Positions 10,291 to 22,500 of a stretch of 64,000 bases of DNA are shown here, piece after piece. The notes beneath the pieces were generated by a model. The model did not search any database, had not been told where the DNA came from, and worked only from the letters and a program-made list of their open reading frames with translations. Numbering within the stretch: position 1 is the stretch's first letter; the number at the start of each line of letters is the position of its first letter. The position numbers were made by a program, and so were the translations under genes. The DNA is from Pomphorhynchus laevis (lineage: Eukaryota; Acanthocephala; Palaeacanthocephala; Echinorhynchida; Pomphorhynchidae), in NCBI GenBank assembly GCA_012934845.2, contig WNNJ02002412.1, forward strand, positions 124,001 through 188,000, written 5' to 3'.

Positions 10291-11545
10291 AAGGGACACT
10301 ATATCCTGTATCCGGATACATGATATTGAAATTAGAATCTGTGCAAATCCATGTAATTAGCGTTTTCTTGAAGTACACTCTATTTGATATGTTGACGATA
10401 TTCATTGGAAGTTTGTTCCAAATCCTCACCGCTCGATGAGAAAGGTGATATAGTCTTGCGAGTTTGCCGTGATGCAAATTTCTCACAGTAAGAGAGTTAC
10501 CAAGGTTAGTAGTTCGCTGTCTTCGCTGAATACAGTCGACCGGGAATTCATCACGTTCGAATAACATATCCCTAAAACATAAAATATCAAGACATACTAT
10601 ACTAGTACGGACTGAATGAACTCCTATATTGTGCAAGCGGTTCTTATAAGACAATTTCCTGAGGGAATGACACGATCTCGTCAACCTACGGAGGACATTT
10701 TCAAGCTCATTCATCTCACCACGTGTACACGGAAATACCGCAGGGATAGACTTTTCAATAATTGGACGAATAAGTGAATTGTATATTATTTTAAGACATT
10801 GAGCCGATTGATTACAAAGACACCTCCGGACATACAGCTAAGTTTCCTGGTCGTTTAGATGATTATGTCCGTGTTTGGGCGACTCTTCAACGACTTGTCC
10901 ACAAGTATTCCAAATCTCTTGTGCATTGTACCTGCGTAATTGTCTCGGCACCTAATTCATATCCGAAAGGAAATTTCTTATGTCCTAAGGGCATGTGGCA
11001 GACCTTGGATATATTTAACATAAGTCTTGTCTCATTACTCCACCTAACAATATTGTCTAAATCTTCATGTAGCAGAAAACAGTCATTATACGATTAAATG
11101 CACCGCTATAACTTGAGGATAAATCCTAGCAAACGCTAGGATTTTGCATTTCAGTCTTAATAACATATCCTGAAGGAAAATGTTAACCGTAAAGCGCCGA
11201 GAAACGTACCTTGAGGCACACCGGCAAAAAATGACGTGGTGAAGAAACACTACTGCCTAGCCTTACTTGATATGACCGACTCTTTAAGAACGAACTAATA
11301 CAACGAACTAAATGGGGATCGATACCGTATTTAGCCAAAACTGCAGCAGAGAATCATGTGGTACTCGGTCGAATGCCCGGCTAAAATCGATAAAAATTAC
11401 ATCGACTCCACACCCATCCGCTACTACAGATGTCCAATTTTCACGATCCATAGTTAAATTACTAAGGCATGATCGACCAGTGTGAAATCCATATTGAGAA
11501 GGGTGCAGAAGTTTAAATCTATTCATATGAGAAGTTATGTATTTA
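10290..11545 (-). mobile_element. LINE-E: RT fragment of a second LINE family
   Basis: On the - strand, in order: an RT palm piece (11308-11526) with LLHPSQYGFHTGRSCLS and VIFIDFSRAFDRVPHDSLL; a GVPQGT box near 11190-11220; and a C-terminal part (10289-10714 and upstream) with IYNSLIRPIIEKSIPAVFP, LSYKNRLHNIG and LSHRAVRIWNKLP. All are standard LINE RT and post-RT motifs. The protein differs from the LINE-A/B family, so this is a separate lineage. Several frame breaks make it a relic. The YADD region is not clearly readable. Confidence 0.75.
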
Positions 11546-12059
11546 TGCTTTAATTGTATTTAAAGCATAAATACTATGCTTTAAACATAGTATAAAGGGC
11601 GCCACAGTACTATTAACACCTTAAACATTTGAGTTGGTACTCGGTTGAAATGCTTTTACGATTTGTTGAATACTGAAGCATTCCTCATAATTAACAGTTG
11701 TACCGGAAAGTTGATTCCATAACGATACAACTCTTTGTGCAAAAAGAAGTGAGATACTGAGGTGTCATTGGCGGTGTTCCAAGCATTAAGGAATGTCCGT
11801 GTAGTGATGGCTTATCTCGCAATCTCAACAAGTGACGCATTGAATGATCCGTAGTATGTAAAAAATGCCATACGAGGCACATATCAGCACGAATTCGCAT
11901 GAAACTAATATTATGTATTTTTTGATACCTAAGTATATCCCGATATTTCAAATGTCTGACAGTACGGGCTAATTCCGTGGCGGAGCGATAAACATTTTCT
12001 AAGCGATTACATTCCTTAACAAAATGAAACAAAATAAATATTATTACAAGCAAGCATTG
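11546..12059 (-). mobile_element. C-terminal fragment of another LINE RT
   Basis: 11691-12059 on the - strand encodes ECNRLENVYRSATELARTV, LKYRDILRYQKI and a FAQRVVSLWNQL-type ending in a neighbouring frame. This is the classic post-RT tail of jockey/CR1-like LINEs. It is related to but distinct from LINE-E. It ends exactly where LINE-B begins. A 15-nt-arm inverted repeat lies at 11539-11574. Confidence 0.65.
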
Positions 12060-12125
12060 TAGGAGCCGCAAATTGTATCGCAGCAAGATGGATTTTGTCA
12101 AGTTTATGATAAATCTACCGAGACA

Positions 12126-12902
12126 GTGACGGAGCCGCAAATTGTTACAACTAATGTATTTTCACTCCCCGACACCCCACGTCCCGTCCTTCCCGTCTCG
12201 TTTCTCAATAACTTGCATCCATCAATCAAAATCACCTCCACCAACCTCAACTATCCGTTCACTCATAACCTTTCTTCACATCGCTTGCCACCCTCTTTAT
12301 TATCATTATCCTCTATGACTCCCGTCGTCAAACCAAATCCCTCCAAATCATCAACTGCCAGCTCTTCTATCGTGATCTCACCTACTCACGTCAGTCGTTC
12401 TACTTTACGGAAGCGCTTTGCTTCTCGCGATCGTTGCGTCATTGTCATTAATATCACGCCTTCTAACTCCTTATCTCCTCAAGCACGTCTAGACCACGAT
12501 GTTTCCGCCTTCAGATCCATCCTCTCGTCTATTGTTCCTGCGGATAAACCATCCTTTTTCAAGGACATTTCTCCTGTCGCATTCATCCGTCTAAACAAAT
12601 CTTCTCAATCTAATCCTTCCCAGCCCCCTCTCCTAAAAATTGTTTTCAAGCATCGCTCTCACGCGTCTTATGTCCTCTCTCAACGATTCAAACTCATGTC
12701 ATCTTCAACCACTCGAATTTTCCCCGATCGCGCCCCTTCTGAAATCACTCAAATCTCTTCAGCCCGCATCGAAAAACGCCGTCGCGAGGAAAACGGCGAA
12801 ACATCACTCTCCATCCGAAACATAGACGGAAATTTTCAAGTTGTCCACAACAGTTTAAAAATTCGAAGGCGCTCCATCTCTCCTATGTGTCTTCTCCACT
12901 AG
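12126..12902 (+). CDS. LINE-B ORF1 protein, 5'-truncated
   Basis: This open frame holds the last ~255 residues of the family's ORF1 protein. The Ser/Pro/Thr-rich part (to about residue 90) is followed by the ordered region with DVSAFRSILSSIVPADK, LLKIVFKHRSHASYVLSQRF, RIFPDRAPSEI and RIEKRRREENGE. This C-terminal block, which ends the frame in LINE-A early, is probably the RNA-binding part by analogy with other LINE ORF1 proteins. The true start of the protein lies upstream and is missing here, so the first ATG is internal. Confidence 0.65.
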   Translation: MTEPQIVTTNVFSLPDTPRPVLPVSFLNNLHPSIKITSTNLNYPFTHNLSSHRLPPSLLSLSSMTPVVKPNPSKSSTASSSIVISPTHVSRSTLRKRFASRDRCVIVINITPSNSLSPQARLDHDVSAFRSILSSIVPADKPSFFKDISPVAFIRLNKSSQSNPSQPPLLKIVFKHRSHASYVLSQRFKLMSSSTTRIFPDRAPSEITQISSARIEKRRREENGETSLSIRNIDGNFQVVHNSLKIRRRSISPMCLLH

Positions 12903-15756
12903 ACTCTTTCGCCACAACACACGGTTTCCGCCTCGGTCTCCTCAACACTAGATCTATTCTCAATAAATCCGATCTTATCCTCAACCTATTCACCAAGCAA
13001 TCCATCGATATCTGCCTCACCGAATCATGGCACTCAGATTCCGACGACCTTTCCATTCGCCGTCTGCTCTCTACCGGTTGCTCCCTAGTCGAATCCGCCC
13101 GCCTCCTCAGCTGATGCCCTTCTAAATTCTCTAATCATAGCAGCATCGTCGCATTTGCGCGTCACCCAGCGTCTCTTCGCAAAATCAATCCCCCTTTCAG
13201 TCCTTGCTCTTTTGAGTTGCTCACTTGTCGTTATAACCCGATCACTCTAAATCTCGCAATTGTATACCGTCCGGGTTCATCAGCTCCTACTGCCTTATTT
13301 TTTACCGAACTCGCTGACCTCCTTTCTCATTGTTCTTTGTCCTCAATCCCTTCACTCGTTTTAGGCGACTATAATATCCGCATAGAACGCCCCTCTTCCA
13401 CAGATTCCATCCGCTTCATCAACATTCTATCCAACTACAATTACAAACTAATCTCCACTGCCCCCACACATATACTTAGTGGGGCACTCGACATCATCGC
13501 TGTCCCCGATCATTTTGCTGCCAACACCTCACTGTCCATCTCTGATCCTGGCCTATCCGATCACTTTCTTATCACCCTTGATCTCACTCGCAACCACACC
13601 CCTCCTCACACACCTACAATCCTACGTCGCCCTTGGAGAAATCTTGACCTCTCTCTTCTTCGCTCTGCCTTAATCAAATCGTCTCTATCATTACCCACAA
13701 TAAAATATTCATCTCATCACGATCTCACCTTTCTTTTCGACTCTGAACTCACATCCACTCTCGATATTCTCTTGCCTTTCAAGTATCACCCACACCGTCG
13801 CTTGCACCGTGCCCAATGATTTGACATCCAATGTCTACTCTCAAAGCGTCTACTCCGCCATGCTTTTCGAGTCTATCACCGCTCTCTCAGACGCGATTTT
13901 CGCTCGATCACTCCGTCTTTCCGTGATTCCTATCTTGCTCTTCGCCGGTCTCATCTCAACCTACTACGTACCAAATGCAACTCCTTCTGGCAGCATAAAA
14001 TCATCACTTCATTCGACAAAAAGACTCTCTGGCATACTTTTAACTCAATCCTGGTTCGTTCCTCTACGCCGTGCAACATCAATGCTAATGATTATTTGTC
14101 ATTTCTCCAGACTAAAGTATCCACGCTGCTCTCTCACACCCTGGTCTCCATCCTATCCCACTCTGCCCAGTCTACTCTCATCCTTCCGGAACTCTTTCAT
14201 CTTCTCCCTGTCTCACCTACAGAAGTATCGTCTGTCCTCATGTCCTTGCCCAACAAAACCTCACCTGCCGATCCCCTGTCTACTTACATATTAAAATCTA
14301 TATGCTCATCGATATCCCCATTTCTCACAACCTTATTTAACTCGTCCATCCGCAGTCGTATCTTCCCTTCACACTGGAAATCCGCAATCGTTCGTCCCCT
14401 CCTTAAGAAACAATCGCTCGACCCCTCCCTTCCTTCTAGCTATCGCCCCATTTCACTACTCCCTACTCTTTCAAAGCTCTTAGAACGCCTCATCTTAATA
14501 CAAATCAACGCTTATCTCTCCTCATCCAATCTGTACCCTCCTTTCCAATCCGCTTTCCGCTCTAATCACTCGACAAAAATTGCATGCATAAAAGTGTACA
14601 ACGACTTACTCATTTCTCGAGACAAGGCTCTATATAGTGTTCTCATCTCCCTCGACCTCTCCTCCGCATTCGACATTGTCGACCATTCCGTCCTCCTTTC
14701 TCGCTATCGTTATGATTACGGCTTTTCTTCTTCCTCCGTAGCATGGTTTGCCTCATATCTATCCAACCGTTCCTTTCGCGTCTGTTCTAATTCAACATCC
14801 TCCCCTCCCATCCCTATATTTGCAAGGTCCCACAAGGTTCAGTCCTAGGTCCCTTGCTTTTCTCTCTTTTGCTTGGCGATCTCTCTCCATTTACCAAACC
14901 TTACTCCTTTAAGGTCATGCAATACGCCGATGACATTCTAATCTATGCTCATGCACCCGCACATCGCATACACAATATCGGCATTTCTGCCTCTAACTGT
15001 TTTTCTTCTATCCACAAACGTCTCTCCAATCTCCATCTCGTTCTAAACGCCGAAAAGTCCAAAATAATGTGGATCCTTCCCCGTAAACCAAACATATCTC
15101 CTCCCATTGTATCTTTTGCCTCATCGATCATCCCTATAGTCCACAATCTCACTTTCTTAGGCTTCCATTTCGATGATCACCTTTCTCTTTAACCCTTCGT
15201 CCGTGACAAGGTCCGCTCGTCTAACTTAATTCTCCGTGACATCCGCCGTATCCGCCCCCTTATCGACTTCCGTTCTTGTATGTCTCTTCTTTCATCGCTT
15301 CTTTTCCCTAAAATCGATTACTGCCTTAGCCTTTCCGCCAATTCTCCAAAATCCATCATCCTACCCCTACAACGAATAATCAACACCGCCGTTCGAGTTC
15401 TCTTCCGTCTCCGTCGCTTCGACCACACATCCACATATTTTGCCCAACTCTCCTGGCCCACCATCCACATCCGCATCAAACTCCGCCTTCTTCTCGTTAC
15501 TTTTCGTCTCATCGCTTTCGGCTCCCCATCGTTCATCAACATTCCTTTCTTAGACGATACTCGCCCCACCTCGCTATCGCTTCGTTCCTGTCATACCCTC
15601 TTACTCCACGTTCCTAATTACTCCAACAACTACGGTCTCCGATCCTTCCTCGTCGCCGCCTCACTCGCCTGGAATCAACTCCCTCTCGACGTCCGCCGCG
15701 CTTCCTCCTTTATCACATTCAAACACCTCCTTCGTTCACACCTTCTCGACACCTGA
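12887..15756 (+). pseudogene. LINE-B ORF2 remains: endonuclease and reverse transcriptase
   Basis: Pieces on the + strand in order: endonuclease N-terminus (12887-13114), endonuclease C-terminus (13217-13819, GDYN, GALDII and SDHFL motifs), linker (13809-14294), RT (14096-14848), YADD box and continuation (14854-15192), and post-RT C-terminus (15280-15756). In this copy the piece after YADD stays open further than in LINE-A, through NAEKSKIMWILPRKPNIS. The set of breaks is otherwise the same, so no full ORF2 can be made from it. Confidence 0.85.
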
Positions 15757-15832
15757 TTCACAGTCTTGTTTTGTTGTGGTCATGTAAGCGTGCGCTGGCA
15801 CGCATTTGCCACGTTAAAATAAATCCTTTTTT

Positions 15833-16504
15833 AAAGCATTGGCTATAAATCCGTTTCGCTCGATCACACGAAAACATCATTACATACACCAAAATCAACA
15901 TATAAATATCAAACACAAAATAAATAATTTTTTGTGTGTGTTTAGAATAACGATAATTACAAAGATCTAAAACCTTTTATCGACTTTTCACTGTATATTT
16001 TAAGGGTATCTAAAATCTATTAGCATTAAATTATAAGGATTTATATGGTTTTCGATTTTCAAACGAATTAATTTTAAACTTGATTTTGGCTTTCGATCTT
16101 TTGCGAACATATTCTGATTTAGGTGTATCACCACTTTCGGCTGAATCTTGTCATGATAGTCAACATGAAATAATACAGGTGCCACTTTTTTTTATCATTT
16201 TTGTGTAGCTTAAAGAAACTTATCTAATGGAATTCTTTCATCGTGTGTTCGACTCGGCTGTTATAGACTTTTGGCTGCTGGATACATTATTTAAAAGCCA
16301 TAGAGGTTTTTATTATCTAATTTATCTTTCCTTGTTAAACTAGCGAACTGCCTGGCAACAGTTCCATTTTGTTTTAATCAATACAAAGTATAAACCTTTG
16401 TTAATAATTTTTGCCAGTAGCTATAATAGTAGCTCTTACTAATTTTAATATTAAAATAGTAGATGTAAGCGATTTTAAAATATCTATACCACATTCGATT
16501 GTAG
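15833..16504. other. Region upstream of SF3A2
   Basis: AT-rich spacer between LINE-B and the SF3A2 start. A 61-codon frame on the - strand (16000-16185) and a 38-codon frame near 16225 on + have no recognisable motif. No clear promoter element can be called. The sequence just before the SF3A2 ATG reads ATTCGATTGTAG, a possible splice acceptor. Confidence 0.5.
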
Positions 16505-19500
16505 ATGGACTTTCAACATCGTCCTGGTGGTAAAACTGGCAGCGGCGGCCAAGCGTCTATGTCAGAAAGTAACAAAGACCGCAGGGAAAGACTTCGTCAA
16601 CTCGCTCTTGAGGCTATCGATTTAAGAAAAGTAAATGTTCTATAAATGTACTAGCCTAGTTTGTAAACGCAATATATTAAGGATCCTTATTTTATGAAAA
16701 ATCACCTGGGATCGTACGAGTGCAAGCTATGCCTAACTTTACATAATAATGAAGGCAGTTATTTGGCACATACACAAGGCAAGAAGCATCAAGCTAATTT
16801 GTATTGTTTTTGATTATCTAATAAACAATTTTGCTTACGTTTGTGTTAATAGGGCAAGAAGAGCTGCGAAAGACGCAAAAGAGGCCCCTGCACAATTACA
16901 GCCGTACAAACCGCAAGTTGAAATCAGAAAATTCGTTAAAATTGGCCGTCCGGGATATAAAGGTACAAACATTATATTTCAAAATATACAATGATTTTGC
17001 CGTTTCTTGTCAATGACTAACTGCTTGTCTTAGCGATCAAAATACTGCTAACGAAAGCTACATGTCTAAGATGACTTTCAAGTATGTGTTCAAACACATA
17101 ATAAATTATTATTTAGATAAATATATTACACACTATACGTTTAGGTTATTTAAATCCTAACATTATATTAGCAGTTTATTTTTAAATAATTTTTGAATGC
17201 ATCAGATTTATCGGCCGATCTAATTAATCACTTTAATTAGTCGCTTCAACTACTCGCTTCAATTTGTAACTCTAATTAGTTACTAAAATTAGTCGATCCT
17301 AATAGTCGCTTTAAAAAGTCGCTCCAGATAGTCACTTGAAATAGACGCTTCAAATATTCACTTTAAATAGTCGATCCAAATATTCTTTTTAAGTAGTCGA
17401 TCCAAATAGTATCTCCAAGTAATCGCTCCAAATAGTCTCTTCAAATAGTCGCTTCAAATATTCGATCCAATTTGTCGCTGAATGTAGTCTTTTAAAATGG
17501 TGGCTCGAAATAGTCGCTTCAAATAGTCGCTCCAAATAGTCGCTCCAAATAGTCGCTCCAAATAGTCGCTCCAAATAGTCGCTCCAAATAGTCGCTCCAA
17601 ATAGTCGCTCCAAATAGTCGCTCCAAATAGTCGCTCCAAATAGTCGCTCCAAATAGTCGCTCCAAATAGTCGCTCCAAATAGTCGCTCCAAATAGTCGCT
17701 CCAAATAGTCGCTCCAAATAGTCGCTCCAAATAGTCGCTCCAAATAGTCGCTCCAAATAGTCGCTCCAAATAGTCGCTCCAAATAGTCGCTCCAAATAGT
17801 CGCTCCAAATAGTCGCTCCAAAATAGTCGCTCCAAATAGTCGCTCCGAATAATCGCTTCAAATAGTCGCTCCGAATAGTCGCTCCAAATAGTCGCTCCGA
17901 ATAGTCGCTCCAAATAGTCGCTCCAAATAGTCGCTCCAAATAGTCGCTCCAAATAGTCGCTCCAAATAGTCGCTCCAAATAGTCGCTCCAAATAGTCGCT
18001 CCAAATAGTCGCTCCAAATAGTCGCTCCAAATAGTCGCTTCAAATAGTCGCTCCAAATAGTCATTCCAAATAGTCGCTTCAAATAGTCACTCCAAATAGT
18101 CGCTCCAAATAGTCCCTCCAAATAGTTGCTTCAAACAGTCGCTTCAAATAGTCGCTCCAAATAGTCATTCCAAATAGTCGCTTCAAATAGTCACTCCAAA
18201 TAGTCGCTCCAAATAGTCGCTCCTTATAGTCGCTTCAAACATTTAACCTAAACAGTTAATCAAAGCAATCGCTCTAAGCATTCGCTTCAAATAGTCGTTA
18301 CAAACAGTTGCTCTAAACAGTCGCTTCATGCAGTCGCTTCAAACAGTTGCTTCAAACAGTCGCTTTAAAAAGGCGCTCCAAACAGTTGCTATAACAGTCG
18401 CCTTAAACAGACATTCCAAATAGTCGCTTTTGAAATTCGCTTCAAATAGTCGTCTTTAATATTGGCTCCAAATAGTCGCTTTAAATAGTTGCTTAAAATA
18501 GTCCCTCTTATCAGTCGCTTCAGATATTTGCTCTTGATGGAAGCATTAAATAGTCGCTTTACATAGTCGGTCCAAATAGTCGCTTCAATTAATTGCTCTT
18601 TATAGTCGCTTTTAATTGTCGCTTTAAATAACGGTTCCAATTAATTGCTCTATTTGTCTTTTCAATTTGTAGCTCAAATTCGTCGTTCCCAACCGTCGCT
18701 CCAATTTTTTGCTCTAATTTACCGTATTGATTAGAAGCGACTTGATCGATTTTAATAATTTTATGTAGTTAATATTTTTTATACTGTCAGTTTGGAGACA
18801 CTGGAAATGATTTCTGTATGCACATGATACTTTTAAAGCGGCATTCTAACCTTTATTAGTCAGCAACGAGAGTTAAGTTTGTAGTTAAAGTAACAAAACA
18901 CGGCTGATAGTTTTGTTAGCTTTTAGTCCATTGCGGATAATACAAAAATGGTTTCAGAAATAATTGAACTGTTACCTATGATAGATACATAATATATACA
19001 TCTACAATATTTGCATATATAAAACAAATCGTTTACATCGTAAATATGAAAGAATTTTAACTCATATTGTGTTTATTGTTTGTATTAATTATATTAATAT
19101 GAAATTATTTAGATTGCGCAAAATAATTCGGTTGATTAATTAGACACGCACGATATTAATTTGTATCAAAAACGTTTTTAAATTATTTTTAAATGAAATT
19201 ATTGTTTTTCAATTAAAAACGATCATTTTATTCGAGAAACAAAAAGAAGAAAAAATGTTTTATTTTTTTCAATTAAATATTCGTCTTTCAATAAAATTGT
19301 TTTCATGATGTTGTGGCAATGACATACTGAGGTCAAAATTAGTCATGTATTTATAGTTACCTTAGTCAGCACTTCTGTGACTTTGAAATTTAGTAAAAAA
19401 GTTTTTCTAAAGTAACAAAATGCAACTAAGATACCTTCAATAAACTTTCTATAATATAAAGTATTGATATATTTCATGAATATACTCACAATTAATGCAT

Positions 19501-22500
19501 TATTATCTAAATTGCTCGTATTTATAAATAAATATTTTTTTTATCTTTTTTCGTTTAATAATTTTGATTGTAATGCTTGCTGACAAAGTTCATTAAATTT
19601 ATCCACGAAATATATTTGGAAATAATGTATTTATGTACCAAGTGTACCGTCTATTGTACGTTGATCTCCCTGATCTCGCTCACATTGATAGGGATTTAGT
19701 CGATTTAATACCGATCATGCAATGCATTTAGCTAACATTTTAGATGTAGGGTGATCGATCTACATCGAAATACAAACATCGACATATAGGGTATCAGATT
19801 TTAACTTGGCGATACTCTTTGATATTTTCTGTTCATCCTGTCCAACTCCCTCATTTAATGCTATAATTACAGGGAAGAAATTTACACTTTTTCATTTTGC
19901 CACAAAGTATTTGTACTTTACAACTTTCCTGGCATCATAGCAGCGAAATTGACTCTCAACTAAGCAGCCGGAATAGATAGAGCCAAGTGGCTGAATGTGC
20001 GAATGCCAAGTAATATCCGCTCTGTCCAATTTCAGTATAAACTGTAACATTCCGTTGCTCTTCGTTCTGGTCTCTTGTCGTTTTATTTTTTAAAGCAACG
20101 TCAAGTGGAAGAGTCTGTGAATTGGTTCAACACATAACGCGCTACAGACAGTGCTGAGCTCTTTGCAAAAGAGCTCAGCACTGTCTTGTCGTTAGTAGTT
20201 TGACAGCATGGAACTTAATGCGTGAATGATGCTGAAGCGCTGACCACACATACTGGAATGGAGCATAGAGAGGATGTCATGAATATATAGATGCATGTTA
20301 ATCTTGGAATTGACATTTTTCAAGGGATTTTTTAGGTATTCTGACGGACGAGATGATAGTCATGTGGAAGCTCACTTTACTGTTCAAAAGTTTAGCACTT
20401 GCTGCATCAATGCAGCCCTCATCGATGCGACATGTCATATCGTTTCTGTAACTTACTTTGGATTTTGTACTCTCTTGTTTAATGTCATGAGAAATTTGCG
20501 ACTGTCTGAATAATAACACGTCACAAACCAGGCCTTCAAAAAGCGATCGAGACATCTTGTGAAACTTTCCGTATTTCACCTCAGCCATTTTTGGATGGAG
20601 ATAGTATACCTTAATCTTCTAATTTCACTTGTAAGTACATCATTGCCATGCGTTGGCGCTCAAGGGAACACGCAAGTTTATAAGGAATAAACTTTGATTT
20701 CGAGAATTGAGAGAGTGGGTCGTAAATCCCCGTGGTTGATCTGCGCTAGCGTTGGAATAACTTGAATTAAATTTCTTGGGTTTAAGGCCACAAAAGCCAC
20801 AACAGGATATTAGATCGCCACATTGATTAAGTTGCTATACATAATGATCCACCTATCTGAATAAGAAATCAATGTCTTACCTGCCATTGATTTTTTTTTC
20901 TTACATTTTCTTCTTACCAGAATAAGAAATGTCTGCTCACTAGTCGGCGAACTAAGAATATCAGTACTATCAGTAGCGATTTATTTATTATTTTTAATTT
21001 TTATTGTTTTTATTGTATCTAAATTTTTGTTTTACTATTTAAGATCTCAAATATAAAAAGATTGTCAATCGAAATCTTGAATTGACAAGAGTTAAAATTC
21101 TTTTTTATTAAATTAAATCTAAATTGTAGTGTATTTTTATTCTAATTAACAATTAATGCTGATAATATATGAAAATATATAAATGAGTTAATTTTATTCG
21201 TATTTTTTAGAAATGTTAAATATTTCAGAAGTGTTTTCTGTAATATCAAAGTTGTATCTATCAAACGCATACATTGGTCCGTATGTGATTTTTTAATTCG
21301 ATTAGGCAGACGGAAATATATCGATCAGTTTTATGTTATTTCATTAGTATATCTTATTTCATTAGCATTTAAGCCCATTTGATTTTACAAAATTTAAAAT
21401 TTTTGAAGTTTAAAACTAAAATACTGTAAACTGATATCAACTTCAATTAACTAAAGTTGACTTATGAACACTTTTCTCCTTTACATTTCTGCTTTTTTAA
21501 CAATACCCAAATTTCAAATCGTAACTGTGTCGTAAAAAACGTGTTTCACATTTCATGTATCGAATAATCAATTATTTAGTCACTAAACAGCGAGACCCTC
21601 ACACAAAACAGCAGAGTCTGCTATTTCAAATTGACTACCCTGAGATTGCTGAGGGGATAATTCCTCGTCATAGGTTTATGTCAGCTTACGAACAACGAGT
21701 TGAACCTCCAGACCGACGCTGGCAATATTTATTATTTGCTGCTGAGCCGTATGAAACAATTGCTTTTAAGGTATATATTTGATATATAAAAACCATTGAT
21801 TTTTCAATTTTTAAAACATCTGTTCTTTTATTATCAAATTTTTTATGCAAAATATTCAACTGAAATACGCTATTATTCGTGTATTTGGCATCGACTATAA
21901 GCTAGTTTTAAGTTTCAATGAAATTTAGAATTTAAAAACATATTTTAAACAGATCACACTAAACAGCTTATAGAAAGCATAAGTTAAACAGTTCGCTAAA
22001 CAGCTTATTAATATTAGTTTATATTTTAAATAAACAAGGACTATATTAGGGTCGGCTGCTACATTACCTTTTTGTCAATATCAAAAGAAAGCAAAACTAA
22101 ATTGCCTTAATTTGATGTATAATATTTACAATCTAAATCATAAAGTTGCTTTGCGAAATGTGAATATTTGAACAACATTTCACAAAATTAAGAGTTGACA
22201 AGTACTGTTTAACGAATATTACATCAAATAGAACTACACATTTTTAATATATACCGAAATTGTGTTTAATAAAACCATTAAATGTTTTTAAAAGTCAAAA
22301 TTAATGTATTTAGAATACTGTATTGAAAATTTATTATAGATACAATTAAAATACAATAGTTTAAATATTTATTTGAAAAATATTTTAAATTTATTTAAAA
22401 TACTGTAATTAAATTTAAAATTTATTAAAACATTATTAATAAGACAGTATTATAAATATTTGTATTTTAAATTTAAAATTTATTTAAAATTCTGTAATAA

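Larger units (their letters stand above)
12060..15832 (+). mobile_element. LINE-B, near-identical inverted partner of LINE-A
   Basis: 5'-truncated copy of the LINE-A family on the + strand. It starts inside ORF1 at the point matching LINE-A 6570 and ends at the family 3' tail (hairpin GCGTGCGCTGGCACGC at about 15787-15802, then TTAAAATAAATC and a short T-run). It differs from LINE-A by a handful of residues (for example Pro for Ala before SSYRPIS, Lys for Glu after SNHST). It shares the same split into separate ORF2 pieces. That pattern fits duplication of an already broken copy in inverted orientation better than two separate retrotranspositions. Confidence 0.88.

Noticed and set aside
17389-18121. 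Four long overlapping - strand ORFs (up to 213 codons) with ERLFGATIWSDYL repeats
   Set aside because: They arise because the 13-bp minisatellite has no stop on that strand in any frame. They lie in an SF3A2 intron, and no non-repeat protein sequence is attached.
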